64,000 nucleotides of DNA, from the NCBI GenBank assembly GCA_036936605.1, contig JAUPFV010000001.1, positions 73,613,910 to 73,677,909 of the forward strand, read 5' to 3'. The position numbers and the translations under genes were made by a program. Source of the DNA: Limnanthes douglasii subsp. nivea. Lineage: Eukaryota; Streptophyta; Magnoliopsida; Brassicales; Limnanthaceae. Shown here piece by piece: positions 1 through 11,480 of this stretch (positions are counted from its first letter, which is position 1; each line of letters starts with the position of its first letter). The notes under the pieces are model-generated. The model ran no database searches and had not been told where the DNA came from. It saw nothing but the letters and a program-made list of their open reading frames with translations.

Positions 1-139
1 ATGTTTCTTTAAAATGAATCCTTTCATACTGACTATGAAATTTTTCTAGCCGTGATTTATATCTTTTCATATTACCGAGAGAATTGCATTTGGTTTTTTA
101 TAACCACTTACAACATCAATACACTTCTAAGATTCAGAG
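1..139 (-). pseudogene. Copia relic, start of reverse transcriptase (left half of a split element)
   Basis: The reverse complement reads KRYKSRL, then HSQ, then YERIHFKET, which lines up with the Copia stretch R-Y-K-A-R-L-V-A-K-G-F-T-Q..E-G-I-D-Y..E-T at the start of the reverse transcriptase. It continues in order and orientation from the Copia integrase/linker relic at 10465-11480 once the Tat element between them is removed. Stops and frameshifts make it a relic. The element runs off the left edge of the window. Confidence 0.55.
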
Positions 140-144
140 CTTGA
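140..144. repeat. Target-site duplication, left copy (CTTGA)
   Basis: CTTGA lies immediately before the 5' LTR of the Tat element. The same five bases follow its 3' LTR at 10460-10464. Five bp is the usual duplication length for Ty3/gypsy integrases. It shows that the element boundaries are original. Confidence 0.85.
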
Positions 145-521
145 TGATGAGTTCGGAAATATTTGTCACTCACTGTAGAAACCGAACATGGGAAATTCGG
201 ACAAAAGCCACCCACTGAACCATCCGAACTGGACAAAAGTACTAAAAAACAAATCATCTTTTAACTAAGCTAATTGCTAATTTGCTTAATAAACTAATGG
301 GTTTTTGAATTCGACCCGGTTTCATAAGTTTGACCCAAAATCCCATGTGGCCCATAATTAAGGGTATAAATACCCATCCACTTTCATTAATGAGGGTAAT
401 GAACATTGAATACAACCACGAAGCTCAAATCTCTCACTACAAAATACTTAAACATTAAATACCTTTGAAACACCACAAAACACCTAACCGAATTACCCTC
501 AGTCGAAAATAATCCACACCA
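145..521 (+). repeat. 5' LTR of the Tat element
   Basis: This segment matches 10084-10459 along its whole length. It begins TGATGAGTTCGG and ends TCCACACCA. It contains a TATA-like GGGTATAAATACCC near 362-375, the likely U3/R promoter of the element. Confidence 0.9.
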
Positions 522-524
522 AAT

Positions 525-540
525 TGGTGACCGTGGTGGG
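525..540 (+). promoter_or_regulatory. Primer binding site of the Tat element
   Basis: TGGTGACCGTGGTGGG starts a few bases after the 5' LTR and begins with TGG, the complement of a tRNA CCA end. Tat elements usually prime from tRNA-Asp or tRNA-Arg. I cannot decide which tRNA fits here. Confidence 0.6.
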
Positions 541-593
541 AGGAGAAGGTGCCTGAATTTAGCATTTGAAACCATCAAGAAATACCAATTCTG

Positions 594-2136
594 ATGGATC
601 CGAACGAGCAAGAAGTTCCACCAACTTTGGCAAAAGTGGTGGGAGAAAATGATGAATATACGATTGAAGAGTGCGATAGATCGGAAGCTGAGATAGAAGC
701 CTTGAGGCCTGCTAAAAGGATGGAGATGGGCTTAAAAGAAAAATCAAAAGTGTCAGCCATTCACCACACTGACGATCCAAGGGAGCATGACCCATCAGCA
801 AAGACCCATGTAAGTACTAAAAAGACTCATGCTAGCTCAAAGAAGTCTCATCGGTCTAAACCGGTGGAGAGCTCAGATTCAGATTCAGAATCTTTTAGTA
901 GCTCCTCGAATGGAGATGGAGTTGAGGAGTCCATGTCATCCACCATTGATGAAGGCCGTTCTAAAAAGAAGCATAAGTTTTTCAAAAATTATTCAAGAAA
1001 GAGGGATAAACATGGAAGGTTGAAAAGACATCTAGGAAAAGGGTCATCTCATGGTCACAACCATGGCCGGAAACATGTAGACCGACTGTTGATGGATCCT
1101 TTCGCCTTTCATGATGAACTAGGTATCTTTGCAACTCCCAATCAAGATACTGTGTTTAGTCGTGGCCGGAATTGGAGACAATCTCCATTGTCTTCCAAGT
1201 AACTGTCCGGAAACCTTCCTAAGAGGTTTGACAGTACAAAAATGGAAAACTACGATGGGAGTAAAGATCCAGATAATCATCTAGAGCAATTCAAAAATTT
1301 TATGATGAATTTTGACGATGATGATAAGTTGCTTTGTAGAGCGTTCTCCCAGTATTTTACGGGGAGTGCTCTGAAGTGGTATAATAGTCTGCCACATGGT
1401 TGCATCAGAAATTTTGATACTTTTTGGGTGGCCTTCCGGAGGCAGTTCGTTGGAATTAAGGAAGTGAAGGGCAATGGAGACACTATTATCCATTGTGCCC
1501 AAGAACCAAATGAATCCTTGAAAGAATATATAAGTCGTTTTTTGAACACCAAGAATGGATTAGTTGATTGATTTATACAAGTAGCAATAGCTTCTCTAAA
1601 GGCTGGGTTTGAACCCTGGTAATTTGGTTGATTCGGTAACCAGAAAGAAGGCCATGACGTGGGGCGGTTTACTGAATCAAGTGGGGAAATAAATCAATGT
1701 AAATGAAACGAAAAAGACCAGGGTGCATAGGCAGGTGAGATCGGCCCCAGCTGCCCCAAACCAGAACCAGAATCAGTCCGGGTACAAGGCTAAGGAAGCC
1801 GGACATGGTCCCAGCAGGGCCAAGGCTCAATCCCACCCAGCACCTGCTCAGAGCCAACAATCCAGAAATAAGCGAGGGCCTTGGGTTCAACCGGAGTGGT
1901 TTGCCAAGTTGAAAGAGAATTTGGCAACCATCTATGCTAAAATAAAAGATAAAGTAAATTTCAAGAAGCCAGTTGCGCTTCAATCTCCCAGGGAAAGTCA
2001 AAATAATTGTTTCTGCCAATATCATCGTGATATTGGTCATAATACAGAAGATTACATCGCTTTTAAGGAAGAGGTGCAAAATTTGATTGAAAGAGAAAAG
2101 TTGGGTGCTTATGTTAAAAGAAATAAGTGGAAATAG
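594..2136 (+). pseudogene. Tat gag polyprotein, frameshifted
   Basis: Three pieces form the structural gag protein. 594-1202 begins MDPNEQEVPP and is a Ser/Lys/His-rich N-terminal part. 1242-1571 holds the retrotransposon gag core, seen as MENYDGSKDPDNHLEQF and TGSALKWYNSLP. 1723-2136 is a Pro/Gln-rich linker ending with the conserved CQYHRDIGHNTEDY and LIEREKLGAYVK motifs of Tat gag. A stop at 1200 and breaks near 1570-1720 prevent a single reading frame. Gag would assemble the cytoplasmic virus-like particle. Confidence 0.8.
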
Positions 2137-2200
2137 GCCTGAAAATGCTCATCGGACTGGCCCAACAAACAACGCATGAACATCGGCTCCGAATGGAGCT

Positions 2201-2883
2201 ATGGTGATAATTGAAAGATTTGATGTTGAGTCAGAGTATTTGGATCCTGATCCAACCCGGAATAAGTTGGGCGTTATTACAGAACACAACAAGACGGTGT
2301 CCGGGCCCGTCAGCTTTTTTGAGTCACTTACCATATATGGGGGGGGGGACACCGTGACTGCACCAACTGCTTCTTCGAGGAATAGGCATGTTCATACCCT
2401 GGTTACTCAATTGGAAGGAGGCATGACTTCCTATCAATTGCAAATTCCTTTTCCATTCATTGTTTTTATGAAGATGATTTGAGGGACATAGCTGGTCCCC
2501 AAGAAGGTGTTGTGGTAATAGGAGCATCCATTGGGGGCAATGACGTTAGACAAATTTTGGTGGACATCTGTAGTTCACCTAATGTCCTCTTTTTAACTTC
2601 CTATAAATAAATGAAAAATCCAGCAGTGATTCAACGTTCAAACAGGTCAATTGTGGGTTTCACTCGAAGCTCAGCGGACATGATTGGGGAGTTTAAGGAG
2701 GAGGTTTTATTGGGCAAGGGCCCTTTTAAGAAGATGGTCACAGTACTTTTCATTGTGGTGGATTGTCCCACATGCTACAATTCCATTTTGGGAAGATCTT
2801 GGCTCTCCAGGATGCATGTTGTGGCTTCAATAGTCCACCAATGTTTAAAATACGTTGTGCAAGGACAAGTGGGAGTTGTCTGA
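2201..2883 (+). pseudogene. Tat aspartic protease region, degenerate
   Basis: The retroviral-type aspartic protease lies between gag and reverse transcriptase. Around 2545-2600 the active-site region reads QILVDICSSPNVL where the family has V-L-V-D-x-G-S-S; the glycine is replaced by cysteine. The later part (2611-2883) gives FKKMVTVLFIVVDCPTCYN and SILGRSWL, matching the conserved Y-N-A-I-L-G-R-P-W-L block. A stop at about 2610 and a frame change break it, so no active protease is expected. A run of nine G bases at 2340-2348 may be one frameshift source. Confidence 0.75.
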
Positions 2884-2970
2884 AGTAGTCAAAAGATAGC
2901 AAGGGAGTGTTATGCAATAGCATTGGCCCCACGAACTTTGGGGGCAGTTCGAATCAGTGAGGATTAGCAG

Positions 2971-3883
2971 TTGGAGGGGCCCTCTGGGGAAGAGGGTGAA
3001 ATTGATGACCCCAGAGAGACCCATGGTGTTTTAATACCAATTGAAGAGGTTGAAACTCACTCTCTGGCTGAAGGAAGAAACGTCAAGATCGGATCTAAGA
3101 TGACATCAGAAATGAAGAGTAAAATGCTATCTTTTTTAACAGAACATCAGCATGTTTTTGCTTGGTGCATTGCTAATGTAAGCGGAGTACCAAAAGCTGT
3201 TATATCACACCAACTATCATCCGAAGAGATATAGCACATGTTGTACAAAAGAGGAGATCTTTTCTAAGGAGAAAGCTGATGTCATAGTTCAAGAGGTTGA
3301 TCGGCTTACTAAGATGGGGCACATAAAGGAATCCCAGTACCTTTTATGGACAACCAATCCGGTATTACTAAAAATGAAAAATGGGAAATGGCGAATGTGC
3401 ATCGACTTTATAGACCTTAATAGGGCTTGCCCAAAATACCTATATCTGGTTTCTTGGATCGATCAGCTAGTGGACCCCACGTCTAGGAACAAGTTGTTGT
3501 CCTTTATGGATGCCTTCTCTGGGTATAACAAGATTCAAGTGGATCTGAAGGATCAAGAACACACCGCTTTTGTTACTGATAGGGGCCTTCATTGTTATAA
3601 AGTGATGCCTTTTGGGTTAAAGAATGTTGGGGCTACTTATAAGAGGTTGGTGAACAAAGCTTTCGCTAATCAGATTGGAAGAAACATGGAAGTATACATT
3701 GATGACATGATGGTAAAGAGTGTGGAAGAAGACCTACACTTGGCAGATCTACAAGAAACTTTTGCCAACTTGGTAAAAGTTAATTTAAAGTTGAATCCAG
3801 AAAAGTGTGTTTTCGGAGTGCAGTCCGGGAAGTTTTTAGGGTATGTCATAAGTGAAAAAGGGATACAGCCTGATCCAGACTAG
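2971..3883 (+). pseudogene. Tat reverse transcriptase
   Basis: The reverse transcriptase of pol. 2971-3234 is the linker with SFLTEHQHVFAW. 3314-3883 carries the catalytic core: WRMCIDFIDLNRACPK, LLSFMDAFSGYNKIQ (first catalytic Asp), FVTDRGLHCYKVMPFGLKN, and EVYIDDMMVKS with the catalytic DD pair. It ends with FLGYVISEKGIQ. The catalytic aspartates survive, but a stop at about 3235 and another at 3881 split it from the domains on either side. A Val/Tyr substitution in the usual CP-K-D-x-Y-P-L-P block (here CPKYLYLVSW) also shows decay. Confidence 0.85.
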
Positions 3884-3895
3884 CTTAATGATTTA

Positions 3896-4446
3896 TTGCA
3901 GATGGAGCCTCCTCGGAATATTAAAGAAGTAAAAAGATTGACAGGGAGGTTAGCTACTCTAAACCATTTTATCTCAAGGTCTTCGGATAGGTGTGCCCCG
4001 TTTTTCCAAAATTTAAAGGGTGCAAAACTATTCAACTGGTCTCCACAGTACGACCAGGCTTTCGATGAAATTAAAAAACACTTATCCTCTTCCAAAACCT
4101 TGTTTAAGCCTATTGATGGAGAGACACTATACATATATTTAGCAGTATCTGATTGTGCCATAAGTGCAGTGCTAGTAAGGGAGGTGGATAATTATCGTGT
4201 CTGGTGTACTACATCAGCAAAAGCCTGATATATGCTGAAAAGAGGTATTTAAAACTTGAAAAACTAGCACTGGCTTTAGTAATTGCTGCTAGGAAAATGA
4301 GACCCTACTTTCAGTCTCATTCGATCATTGTCCGAACGTCTTTTCCCTTGAAAAACGTTCTTCAGAAGACGGACGTTTCAAGCAGAATGACCAAATGGTC
4401 AGTGGACTTGGGGGACTATGATATTGATTTTCCCCTTGAACTGTAG
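3896..4446 (+). pseudogene. Tat RNase H (first copy)
   Basis: The RT-linked RNase H follows directly. 3896-4228 gives EVKRLTGRLATLNHFISRS, the connection domain, and KTLFKPIDGETLYIYLAVSD. A frame change near 4200 leads to 4204-4446, with YYISKSLIYAEKRYLKLEK and ALALVIAARKMRPYFQSH, then VRTSFPLKNVLQ. The order and motifs match Ty3/gypsy pol. The frameshift and the stop at 4444 make it non-functional. Confidence 0.8.
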
Positions 4447-4539
4447 TCAAGGCTCAGTCTGTTGCTGATTTCCTAGTTGAATTCCATTCGGACAAGGACA
4501 CTAAGCAAACAACAGGGGAAAAGACTAAAAAATTATGGG

Positions 4540-4916
4540 TTATCCGGACTGATGGTGGATCAAGTACCATGGGTTGTAGTGCTGGGATATGTTTAACCTC
4601 TCTGTACGGTGATAAAATGTACCACGATATATGTTTTTCTTTCAGGGCTTCTAACAATGAGTCTGAATATGAAGCTGCTATAGCTGGTTTAAAGTTAGCC
4701 CTAATTTGTGGAGCCAAAAGGTTCAGGTTAATGAGTGATTCTCAGCTTCTTATCCATCATGCACAAGGTCAATCTGAGGCCAAAAAGGAGCAGCTGATCA
4801 AATATTTATTCATTCTTAAAGAAGTGTCACTTAACTTCAAAGACATCACCTATGAGCACATATCCCGAACTGGAAAATACGCTAGCAAACTCCTTCGTAA
4901 CTATAACATATTCTGA
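4540..4916 (+). pseudogene. Second, archaeal-type RNase H of Tat element
   Basis: A second RNase H lies between the first and the integrase. IRTDGGSSTMGCSAGI gives the first Asp, FRASNNESEYEAAIAGLKLA gives the Glu, and LMSDSQLLIHHAQGQ gives the next Asp. A second (archaeal-like) RNase H is an established feature of the Tat branch, including Ogre- and Retand-type elements. The reading frame continues to about 4913. The first part is upstream of the first Met in frame, so I start it at the catalytic block and not at a start codon. Confidence 0.8.
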
Positions 4917-5196
4917 GTTCTACCCATGGATCCATGTGCAGGAGTGCCCGTCCATTCAACTCAGTCAGAGCAAGGAGGAGAAGGAGGAAAGTTTGAATAT
5001 ACAAGTGGGTCAACCTCAAGACTAGAGGTATCCTCTTTTTCAATATATCTCAGATGGCATCTTGCCTCCGGAGAAAGCGGTAGCAAGAAAAGTAAAGTAT
5101 AAGGCTCGTGGATTTCTAATCATAAGAGATGTTCTTTACAAGAAGTCTTTTAGTAGACCTCTTTTGTGATGTTTTGGGATTGAAGAGTCCCAAATA

Positions 5197-6257
5197 GTGC
5201 TGTCCAAACTACATGATGGTGAGGGATCAGCGCAATGTGGATATAGTGCTTTAACCAGAAGAGTCTTGTTGGTCGGATACTATTGGCCCTCCATAATGAA
5301 AGATGCCAAGGAATTGGTGAAGAAGTGTGATCCATGCCCAAGATACGGTAATGAAATTCATATCCCAACTGTCCCTTTAGAGTCAATTTTGAGCCAATAC
5401 ATTTTGCTCGTTGGGGGCTGGATTTGGTAGGACCTCTACCTATGGCGTTCGGATGGTGCAGAACTATAATTGTTGCCATTGATTATTTCTCGAAGTGGAT
5501 AGAAGCAGCCCCACTGGCAGGAACTACTTCAAAAGCTGTTATAAAATTTATCATGTCTAACATTTGTTGTAGATTTGGGGTTCCACAAAAGATAACCACA
5601 AATAATGGGAAACAATTTTATAACAAGGATATGGAGAGTTTATGTGCCTCTAAAGGCATTCAACATTGCTTCTCTTCTCCTTTCCACCTACAGCAGAATG
5701 GTCAAGTTGAAGTAGCTAACAGAACTATCATGTTTGGTCTTAAAAAGAATCTAGAAGGGACTGCTGGAAAGTGGCCAAGCTATCTACAAGAAGTATTATG
5801 GGCCTACCGAACTACTCCTGGGGCTGCTACACATGAATCCCCATTTGCCTTGGTATATGGTATGGATGCAGTAGCTCATATAGAGGCAACTCTTCCTTCA
5901 TTTAGATTCCATAATTTTTCCGAACAGGCTAATGAAGTGGCAATCAGAAGTCAACTCGATTTGATAGAAGAAAAAAGAGTTAAGGCTCATCTTAGAGCCA
6001 CCCACTATCAGGGATTGATGAGAAGCAGGTTTGCTTCCAGAGTCAGAAGAAGGGATTTTCAACTAGGGGATAAAGTGTTGAGAAATGTCTTCCTACATAC
6101 TAAGGAGAAGCAGTTCGGCAAGCTAGCTCCAAATTGGGAAGGACCCTATATGGTCATTGAAAGGATTAAGCCTGGGACCTACATGCTTCAAGATAAATAT
6201 GGAAGGATCTTGAATCACCTCTGGAACATTGAACACCTCCAGTTGTATCTAGAATAA
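5197..6257 (+). pseudogene. Tat integrase
   Basis: 5197-5430 is the zinc-binding region (LVGYYWPSIMKDAKELVKKC and CPRYGNEIH), with a frame change near 5425. 5424-6257 is the catalytic core and C-terminus. IVAIDYFSKWIEAAPLAG holds the first Asp, ITTNNGKQFYNKDM holds an Asn where the family has the second catalytic Asp (T-D-N-G), and QNGQVEVANRT holds the Glu. The C-terminal GPYMVIERIKPGTYMLQD matches the integrase tail. Loss of the middle Asp together with the frameshift means no integration activity. Confidence 0.85.
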
Positions 6258-6763
6258 AAGTTATGTAAATATTTACTTGTTTAAAGTCCATGTAAATATT
6301 ATGGGGCATACTCTTTCCTACCTTGGTGGTGCGGGGAGGTTTTAATGAGGTGCCTAGGATTTTTAATGAAATTCGATGCCTTCTTGAAAAAATCTGAGTG
6401 GTTTGATTGATAGCTTCTTTGAAACTTTTTAAGTATCACTAACAGACCGGATTGATTTGGTATAGTGATGACCATTTAAACATTTTTCATAAGAGAATTT
6501 AAACACTCTCACCTTAAAATACTTGTAAAATAACTAAGGGTTATTTAAACATTAGCCATCAAAATTGGGTAACTATAAAACAATACAAGAATTGTGTAAG
6601 GTAAAATTGCCCGGCTAACACTGGGGAATGATATTAAAATATGTAAAATTCTTTGGCCATCCAAGTACTTTAAAGTTATAAAAGAAAAGGTTTATCCGGA
6701 CAAGAGCCGGACATGGTTACAAAAATGCCTTGGGCATCCAAAGACTAGTCTAACACAAGAATT
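6258..6763. other. Tat element non-coding spacer after integrase
   Basis: This stretch separates the integrase stop codon from the 3' end of the antisense gene. It shows no open frame or motif that I can support. Confidence 0.5.
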
Positions 6764-9700
6764 TTAGGAAAATAAAAGGATAGTTAAAACTTTAAGGCTC
6801 ATCTTCCTTAGATGTTCCATCCTCATCTGGTTTCTTCTTGGGGTCTTTGGGTTCCTCATTAGGGCTCTCTTCGGTCCCTTCTTCTTCATCTGTAGTATCA
6901 TCATAATCGATGGAGTAGTTGTGCCTATCACCATCAACCATAGTGTGGAATGTGAGGTCTTCGTACTCCACATATCACCATAAATTTCCAAGTGTCCTCT
7001 TCGGAAATGTTCGATGAAAGAGCAAGACCATGTCGGATTTGAATTTAGCATACCTTTCTTCTTGAGAATCTATCACCTTGTTGGTGTATGCATCAATCTT
7101 GGCCTTGATTGTCTTCTCCTGATCCTTAATCAAATCATCTTTCTCCTAGTTGACTTTAGATACAGCATCTTCGAGCGAAATTTTGTCATTGGTTAGGGTC
7201 TGGATGACATTATCTTTGGCCTTCACCTCCTCCTTCGAAGTGGAGAGATCCTTCTCCAAGCCAGAACACTTAGATTGGAGTTCTTTGTTAACCCCCTCTG
7301 AAGTGGCCAGCCTGGTGGCCAAGTCCTCTCTTTCCTTCTTCAACTCCTCGATCTCTCTCCTTAATGCCTAAACACTCTGGTTGGCGTTAAGGAGGTTGTT
7401 AGATAAAGTCTCTTTGTCTGCATTGAGTGTGTTGATAAGGGTGGATTGACTTCGCATTTGTCTCTCCAGGTTGAGCATCGGTCGGATGTTACTCAGCAAG
7501 GAGTGAGTCACCATGTCGTTCTTCCCTAAAACAGAAAAAGACTTACCATTGAAAGTAACCATGTTCGAAGAGATTGAATGGAGGTATGGGCTAGCAAAAT
7601 CATCTTTCTCGAGGTCTCCAAAGTAAAGGTCAATCCCTTGAAGACCACTGATGTCTACTGCATCAATGTTAATATCCTCTCTGGTACCCTCTTCGGTGTG
7701 AAAATCACTTGGGATTTGCTATTCCTATGTTGGGTCTGTTGGGTCGAATGGAGGAAGAAACCCTGGAGGCCGGAGAGCTACTTCATCCCCCTTGGAGATT
7801 TTCTTCTTCTTGGCTTCCCTATCTCCACCATCTGCTCCTCGTTTTCGGTCTTTTTTGGGAGCCTTTGAGGGTTTTGGAAGTCCACCTGCTTCTTTGGTAC
7901 TCTCATCTTCCACCACTTTAAGTAGAGCAGCATCGATTCCCCCATGGTCCTGCACCTCTTGGTTTGCTGGGACGATCTCCTCAGCACCACCTTGATTGAC
8001 CTCAGCTGCATCCGGTTTTTTCTTGCCTTTTTTTCCCTTTATCTTACTTGGGGCTTTAGCTCTGGCCGGCAAGGCTAGCTTCCCATCTTTCTCCTCTGTC
8101 CTCTGTATGATGACACCCAGAGGAGGTGGTGTGGTCAATTCTTCCCAAGACAAGTCTCTTCGGCCGGTTGTGTTCCAGAGTTGGGACCTCACCAGGTTTT
8201 CAGCAGTAAAACAATTGTGGAAGCGATTTCCCCATTTGTCAGCAGCCCAAGCATTCAACTTGGCACAAGTTGTCTGCCCCTCCTCCAAGTATTCGGAGAA
8301 CTCCTTCGGCAGCACTACCCAAAGAAGAAGAAGAGCATTTAAGTAAACAAACTTTTTATAAGGAATGAAAAACAAATATGATGAAATATTTACCTGTGCG
8401 TTTCCATCTGCTGGTGAGCATGCTTGGATTGACACCAGCTTTAATCTTCCTCCCATTTTCCCAAGCTCCACTAATGAACAAGAATTGGGTCTTCCAATTC
8501 TTCTCTGATTCGAGCAGATCATCCACTACCTTAAAATTGTCACCCATGTTGTAATGGTAGAAGGCGATGATATGGTTTTTGCAGAGGCTGGCCACAGCAA
8601 CAAACTGCTCCATCGGAAGCGGTATTCCGGAGAGCCTGGGGGCTATGATACAAGCCATGAGGGTGTACCAAGCGTTGGGAATCAGTTGGCTTGGACAGAG
8701 CTTTATCAGATGAAAATATATGATCCCCCACTTCATCCGGATCCGGCCTAATTCAGCAATATAAATGAAGGCGTAGTTAATGTTCTGCATGGCTAGCAGA
8801 TACTTTACGCTCACCTTGTGGAAGCAAGGTCCCACTCTGCCTTCAAGGGACTCCGGCAGGTCCGGATATTTCAATCACAGCTTCTCTTTACCCTTTCCCT
8901 TCTTGTCAGTGGCAGCTTCCCATGTCTGCCCGGAGACGTCAGTCTCAAAAGGGGTTTCTTCAACACTGTCCTCCATCACACCTTCCATCACCATGGAAGA
9001 TTTATCAGTTGTCATTCGTGGAGGAGTGCTGGTGGCTGGCTCAGTAAGCTGTCTGGATGGCTGAGCATCACTTTCTTTGAGTGGTCTGGTGTCCGGCTGG
9101 GGCTCAGATCCGGAGGGTTCATTTTGAAGGCTTGTTCCAGTAGCCTCCGGACCAGATGATTTATCCTTAGGGACTTTGATGGATGCATCAGACCCTATAG
9201 CTTTGTCCTTGGCCCCACACTTAGGGGGCCCTCATTTCGGAGACTTAGACTGTGGAACAACAGCTTGGCCTTTTACTAAGCGGCCTCTTCGGCAAAGTAT
9301 CAGTTTTTCTGGGGATTTTTCAGCATCTGATCTCATAGCTATGAATGGGGAGGGTCTCATTGTGCTTGTAACAGATTTTTCCCATTCGACAGCGGGCTGT
9401 GACTCCTGAACCGATGAGCCTGATACGATGGGTGAAAGACTTTGTTGAAATAACCTCCTGGGTTTGAAGCTTCTAGCAGAAGATGAGCCTCGATCAGGCT
9501 CTGAAGATGGTGTTTCAGACTTGTCGATTAGAGAAACTGGAAGACCTGCAGCAATGCGCCTTTCTCGCTCAACTCTTTGTGTTTTTTCTAACTCTGAGAG
9601 ATTAAGCCACCCACCTTTTACCAGTGTGTTTCTTACTGTAAACATAAACTCACACCAAAAGAATTCTGAGAAGAGAGGTGAAATCTTTGAGATAAAGGAA

Positions 9701-9771
9701 TGAGAGAGTAATAAAGATGGTAAAACAATGAAAATGAAGTAATTTATACTAATGAGACAAAAAGATGCCAA
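6764..9771 (-). pseudogene. Antisense gene of the Tat element (unknown function), decayed
   Basis: Reading the minus strand, one long gene can be followed through several frames. 9771-9232 begins the chain (FTVRNTLVKGGWLNLSELEK, then Ser/Arg-rich). A stop at about 9232 is followed in frame by GPPKCGAKDKAIGSDA. 8874-8356 is a folded-looking region with KYPDLPESLEG and ELGRIRMKWGIIYFHLIKL. A likely intron with donor CAG/GTAAAT near 8396 and acceptor TAG near 8313 joins it to LPKEFSEYLEEGQTT. Then come a Lys-rich basic tract, a coiled coil (7562-7146, heptads such as ELQSKCSGLEKDLSTSKEEV) and an acidic tail ending near 6790. Grande- and Retand-type Tat elements are known to carry extra antisense ORFs after pol. 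I do not know the function. Confidence 0.65.
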
Positions 9772-10068
9772 AAACCTAGGAGAATACGAAAAGACAAAAG
9801 TGTAATGATTGAAGGCGGCGCTGACGTCATGGGTATTAAATGAAGAGGTTAGTTTTTGGGATTAGTGAGAGCGTCGTTCTAGGAGAAAACGATTGGTGAG
9901 GCAAATCAGAAGATGATACGTGTCCCACGATCCATAAACAAAACTTTTGAACTTTTGAGAAGTTTTCAGTCCGGATAAATCCTGGGCAGAGCACTTGAAC
10001 AGTCCGGAGAATATTACTAGTGCTTAAGGAAGATTTTTTAGGTCTTACCAAAGGCCTTCGACAAAACC

Positions 10069-10078
10069 TAAAAAATGG
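10069..10078 (+). other. Polypurine tract of the Tat element
   Basis: AAAAAATGGG lies six bases before the 3' LTR start, in the position of the plus-strand primer of LTR retrotransposons. Confidence 0.55.
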
Positions 10079-10083
10079 GCTAC

Positions 10084-10459
10084 TCATGAGTCCGGAAATA
10101 TTTATCACTCGCTGTAGAAACCGGACAGGGGCAATTCGGACAAAAGCCACCCATTGAACCATCCGAACTGGACAAAAGTACTAAAAACCAATCACATTTT
10201 GACTAAGCTAATTGCTAATCTGCTTAATAAACTAATGAGTTTTTGAATTCGACTCGGTTTCATAAGTTTGACCCGAAAGCCCATGTGGCCCATAATTAAG
10301 GGTATAAATACCCAGCCACTTTCATTAATAAGGGTAATGAACATTGAATACAACCAGGCAGCTCAAATCTCTCACTACAAGACACTTAAACATTAAATAC
10401 CTTTGAAACACCACAAAACACCTGACCAAATTACCCTCAGTCGAAAATAATCCACACCA
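10084..10459 (+). repeat. 3' LTR of the Tat element
   Basis: Full-length match to 145-521, ending with the same TCCACACCA. CTTGA follows at 10460-10464 and completes the target duplication. Confidence 0.9.
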
Positions 10460-10464
10460 CTTGA

Positions 10465-11480
10465 TATGACAATTTGTAGGGTAATGGATCATATATAGTT
10501 CCAGCACATGACGTATTATGAACCTGAAGATATACTATAAAATTTGGATATATAACATTCTTCATTTCTCACTTGGGCCTTCTTAAGGGCATCATTAATT
10601 CTTGTTTTAGTTTTTGAAGTGGTAGAGGTTGATCATCTTGTACTAATTGGACCAAATTTATATCATTGTTAAAACCTTCAAGTGTAACATCAATATAATT
10701 TTGAATATAACCTTGTTTAAGAGGACTGACATGATTATGACTAAATTCCAATCTTCTAATACATCAGTATCTCTGTTAAAACCTTCATGAATCTGTATAG
10801 ATTCTTCCTTAAAATAAATATATGTTTCTTTATTATTTACCCCAAAATCAATATTCTTAAAAAAATTGTCATTTTCATTTCAAATATACTACCACTGAAA
10901 TGATCATAAGACTTAAAACCTCAATAGTATTCAGAATAACCAATGACAAAGCGACTAACGATTTTTGGGTCAAGTTTTTTTTTCTAAAGTTTATAAGCCC
11001 TTGCGTCTACTGGACACCCAAATATATGTATATACTTTATATTGGGCCTACGCCCCATTCCAAAGCTCATATAGGGTCCTAAATATTTCCTTAGTATTCT
11101 CTAAACCATAGCAAATATGAGTTACTTATCATACTTTTAATGGTATCTTTTAGTGTACAGTTCTGTGGCTCAGATAGAAATTCATACGATGTGAACCCGA
11201 CATTGTATCCCAAACGAGAGAATTCATATATAAATGATATGAAGTATTAGATCTCGCTCAATGATTTATCTAGGAATCGTCCACAAATATTGGTATTTTT
11301 CAATTTTAAGAATTCACTCGCAACGTATGCCCCTACTATTTTAGATTTGGTTTTTTTCCCTTAGATACACTTGATACATATACCAAAATCAAAGTAATTC
11401 ATGGGACCTAATATTCGGTTACAAACTTGTCCATCCTAATTTTGGATACATGGCCTAACCGTTTGGATTATCGTCAGCCA
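10465..11480 (-). pseudogene. Copia relic, integrase end and linker (right half of split element)
   Basis: The reverse complement shows, in order, the remains of the integrase (EPQNCTLKDTIKSMISNS, matching the ERRNRTL..MVRSM block), TLYELWNGA, and IHIFGCPVDARAYKL followed by KKLDPKIVSRFVIGYSEYY. Then comes the linker LRRPK..FIVYLQ. These are Copia motifs just upstream of the reverse transcriptase. Many stops are present. The same element resumes at 139-1 across the Tat insertion. Confidence 0.75.

Larger units (their letters stand above)
145..10459 (+). mobile_element. Ty3/gypsy LTR retrotransposon, Tat lineage, with antisense gene
   Basis: About 10.3 kb, bounded by two 376-377 bp LTRs and a 5-bp duplication. 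The internal order is PBS, gag, protease, reverse transcriptase, RNase H, a second RNase H, integrase, a 3.5 kb region with an antisense gene, polypurine tract, 3' LTR. The second RNase H after the first and the YIDDMMVKS reverse-transcriptase motif are marks of the Tat branch of plant Ty3/gypsy elements. My hand alignment finds about 26 differences between the LTRs (roughly 93% identity), which fits insertion a few million years ago. All coding domains carry stops or frameshifts, so the copy is not autonomous. It sits inside an older Copia element. Confidence 0.9.

Noticed and set aside
7578..9703. Several plus-strand open frames in the Tat 3' region
   Set aside because: The minus-strand frames show a coherent multi-domain gene with coiled coil and intron. 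The plus frames have no family resemblance.
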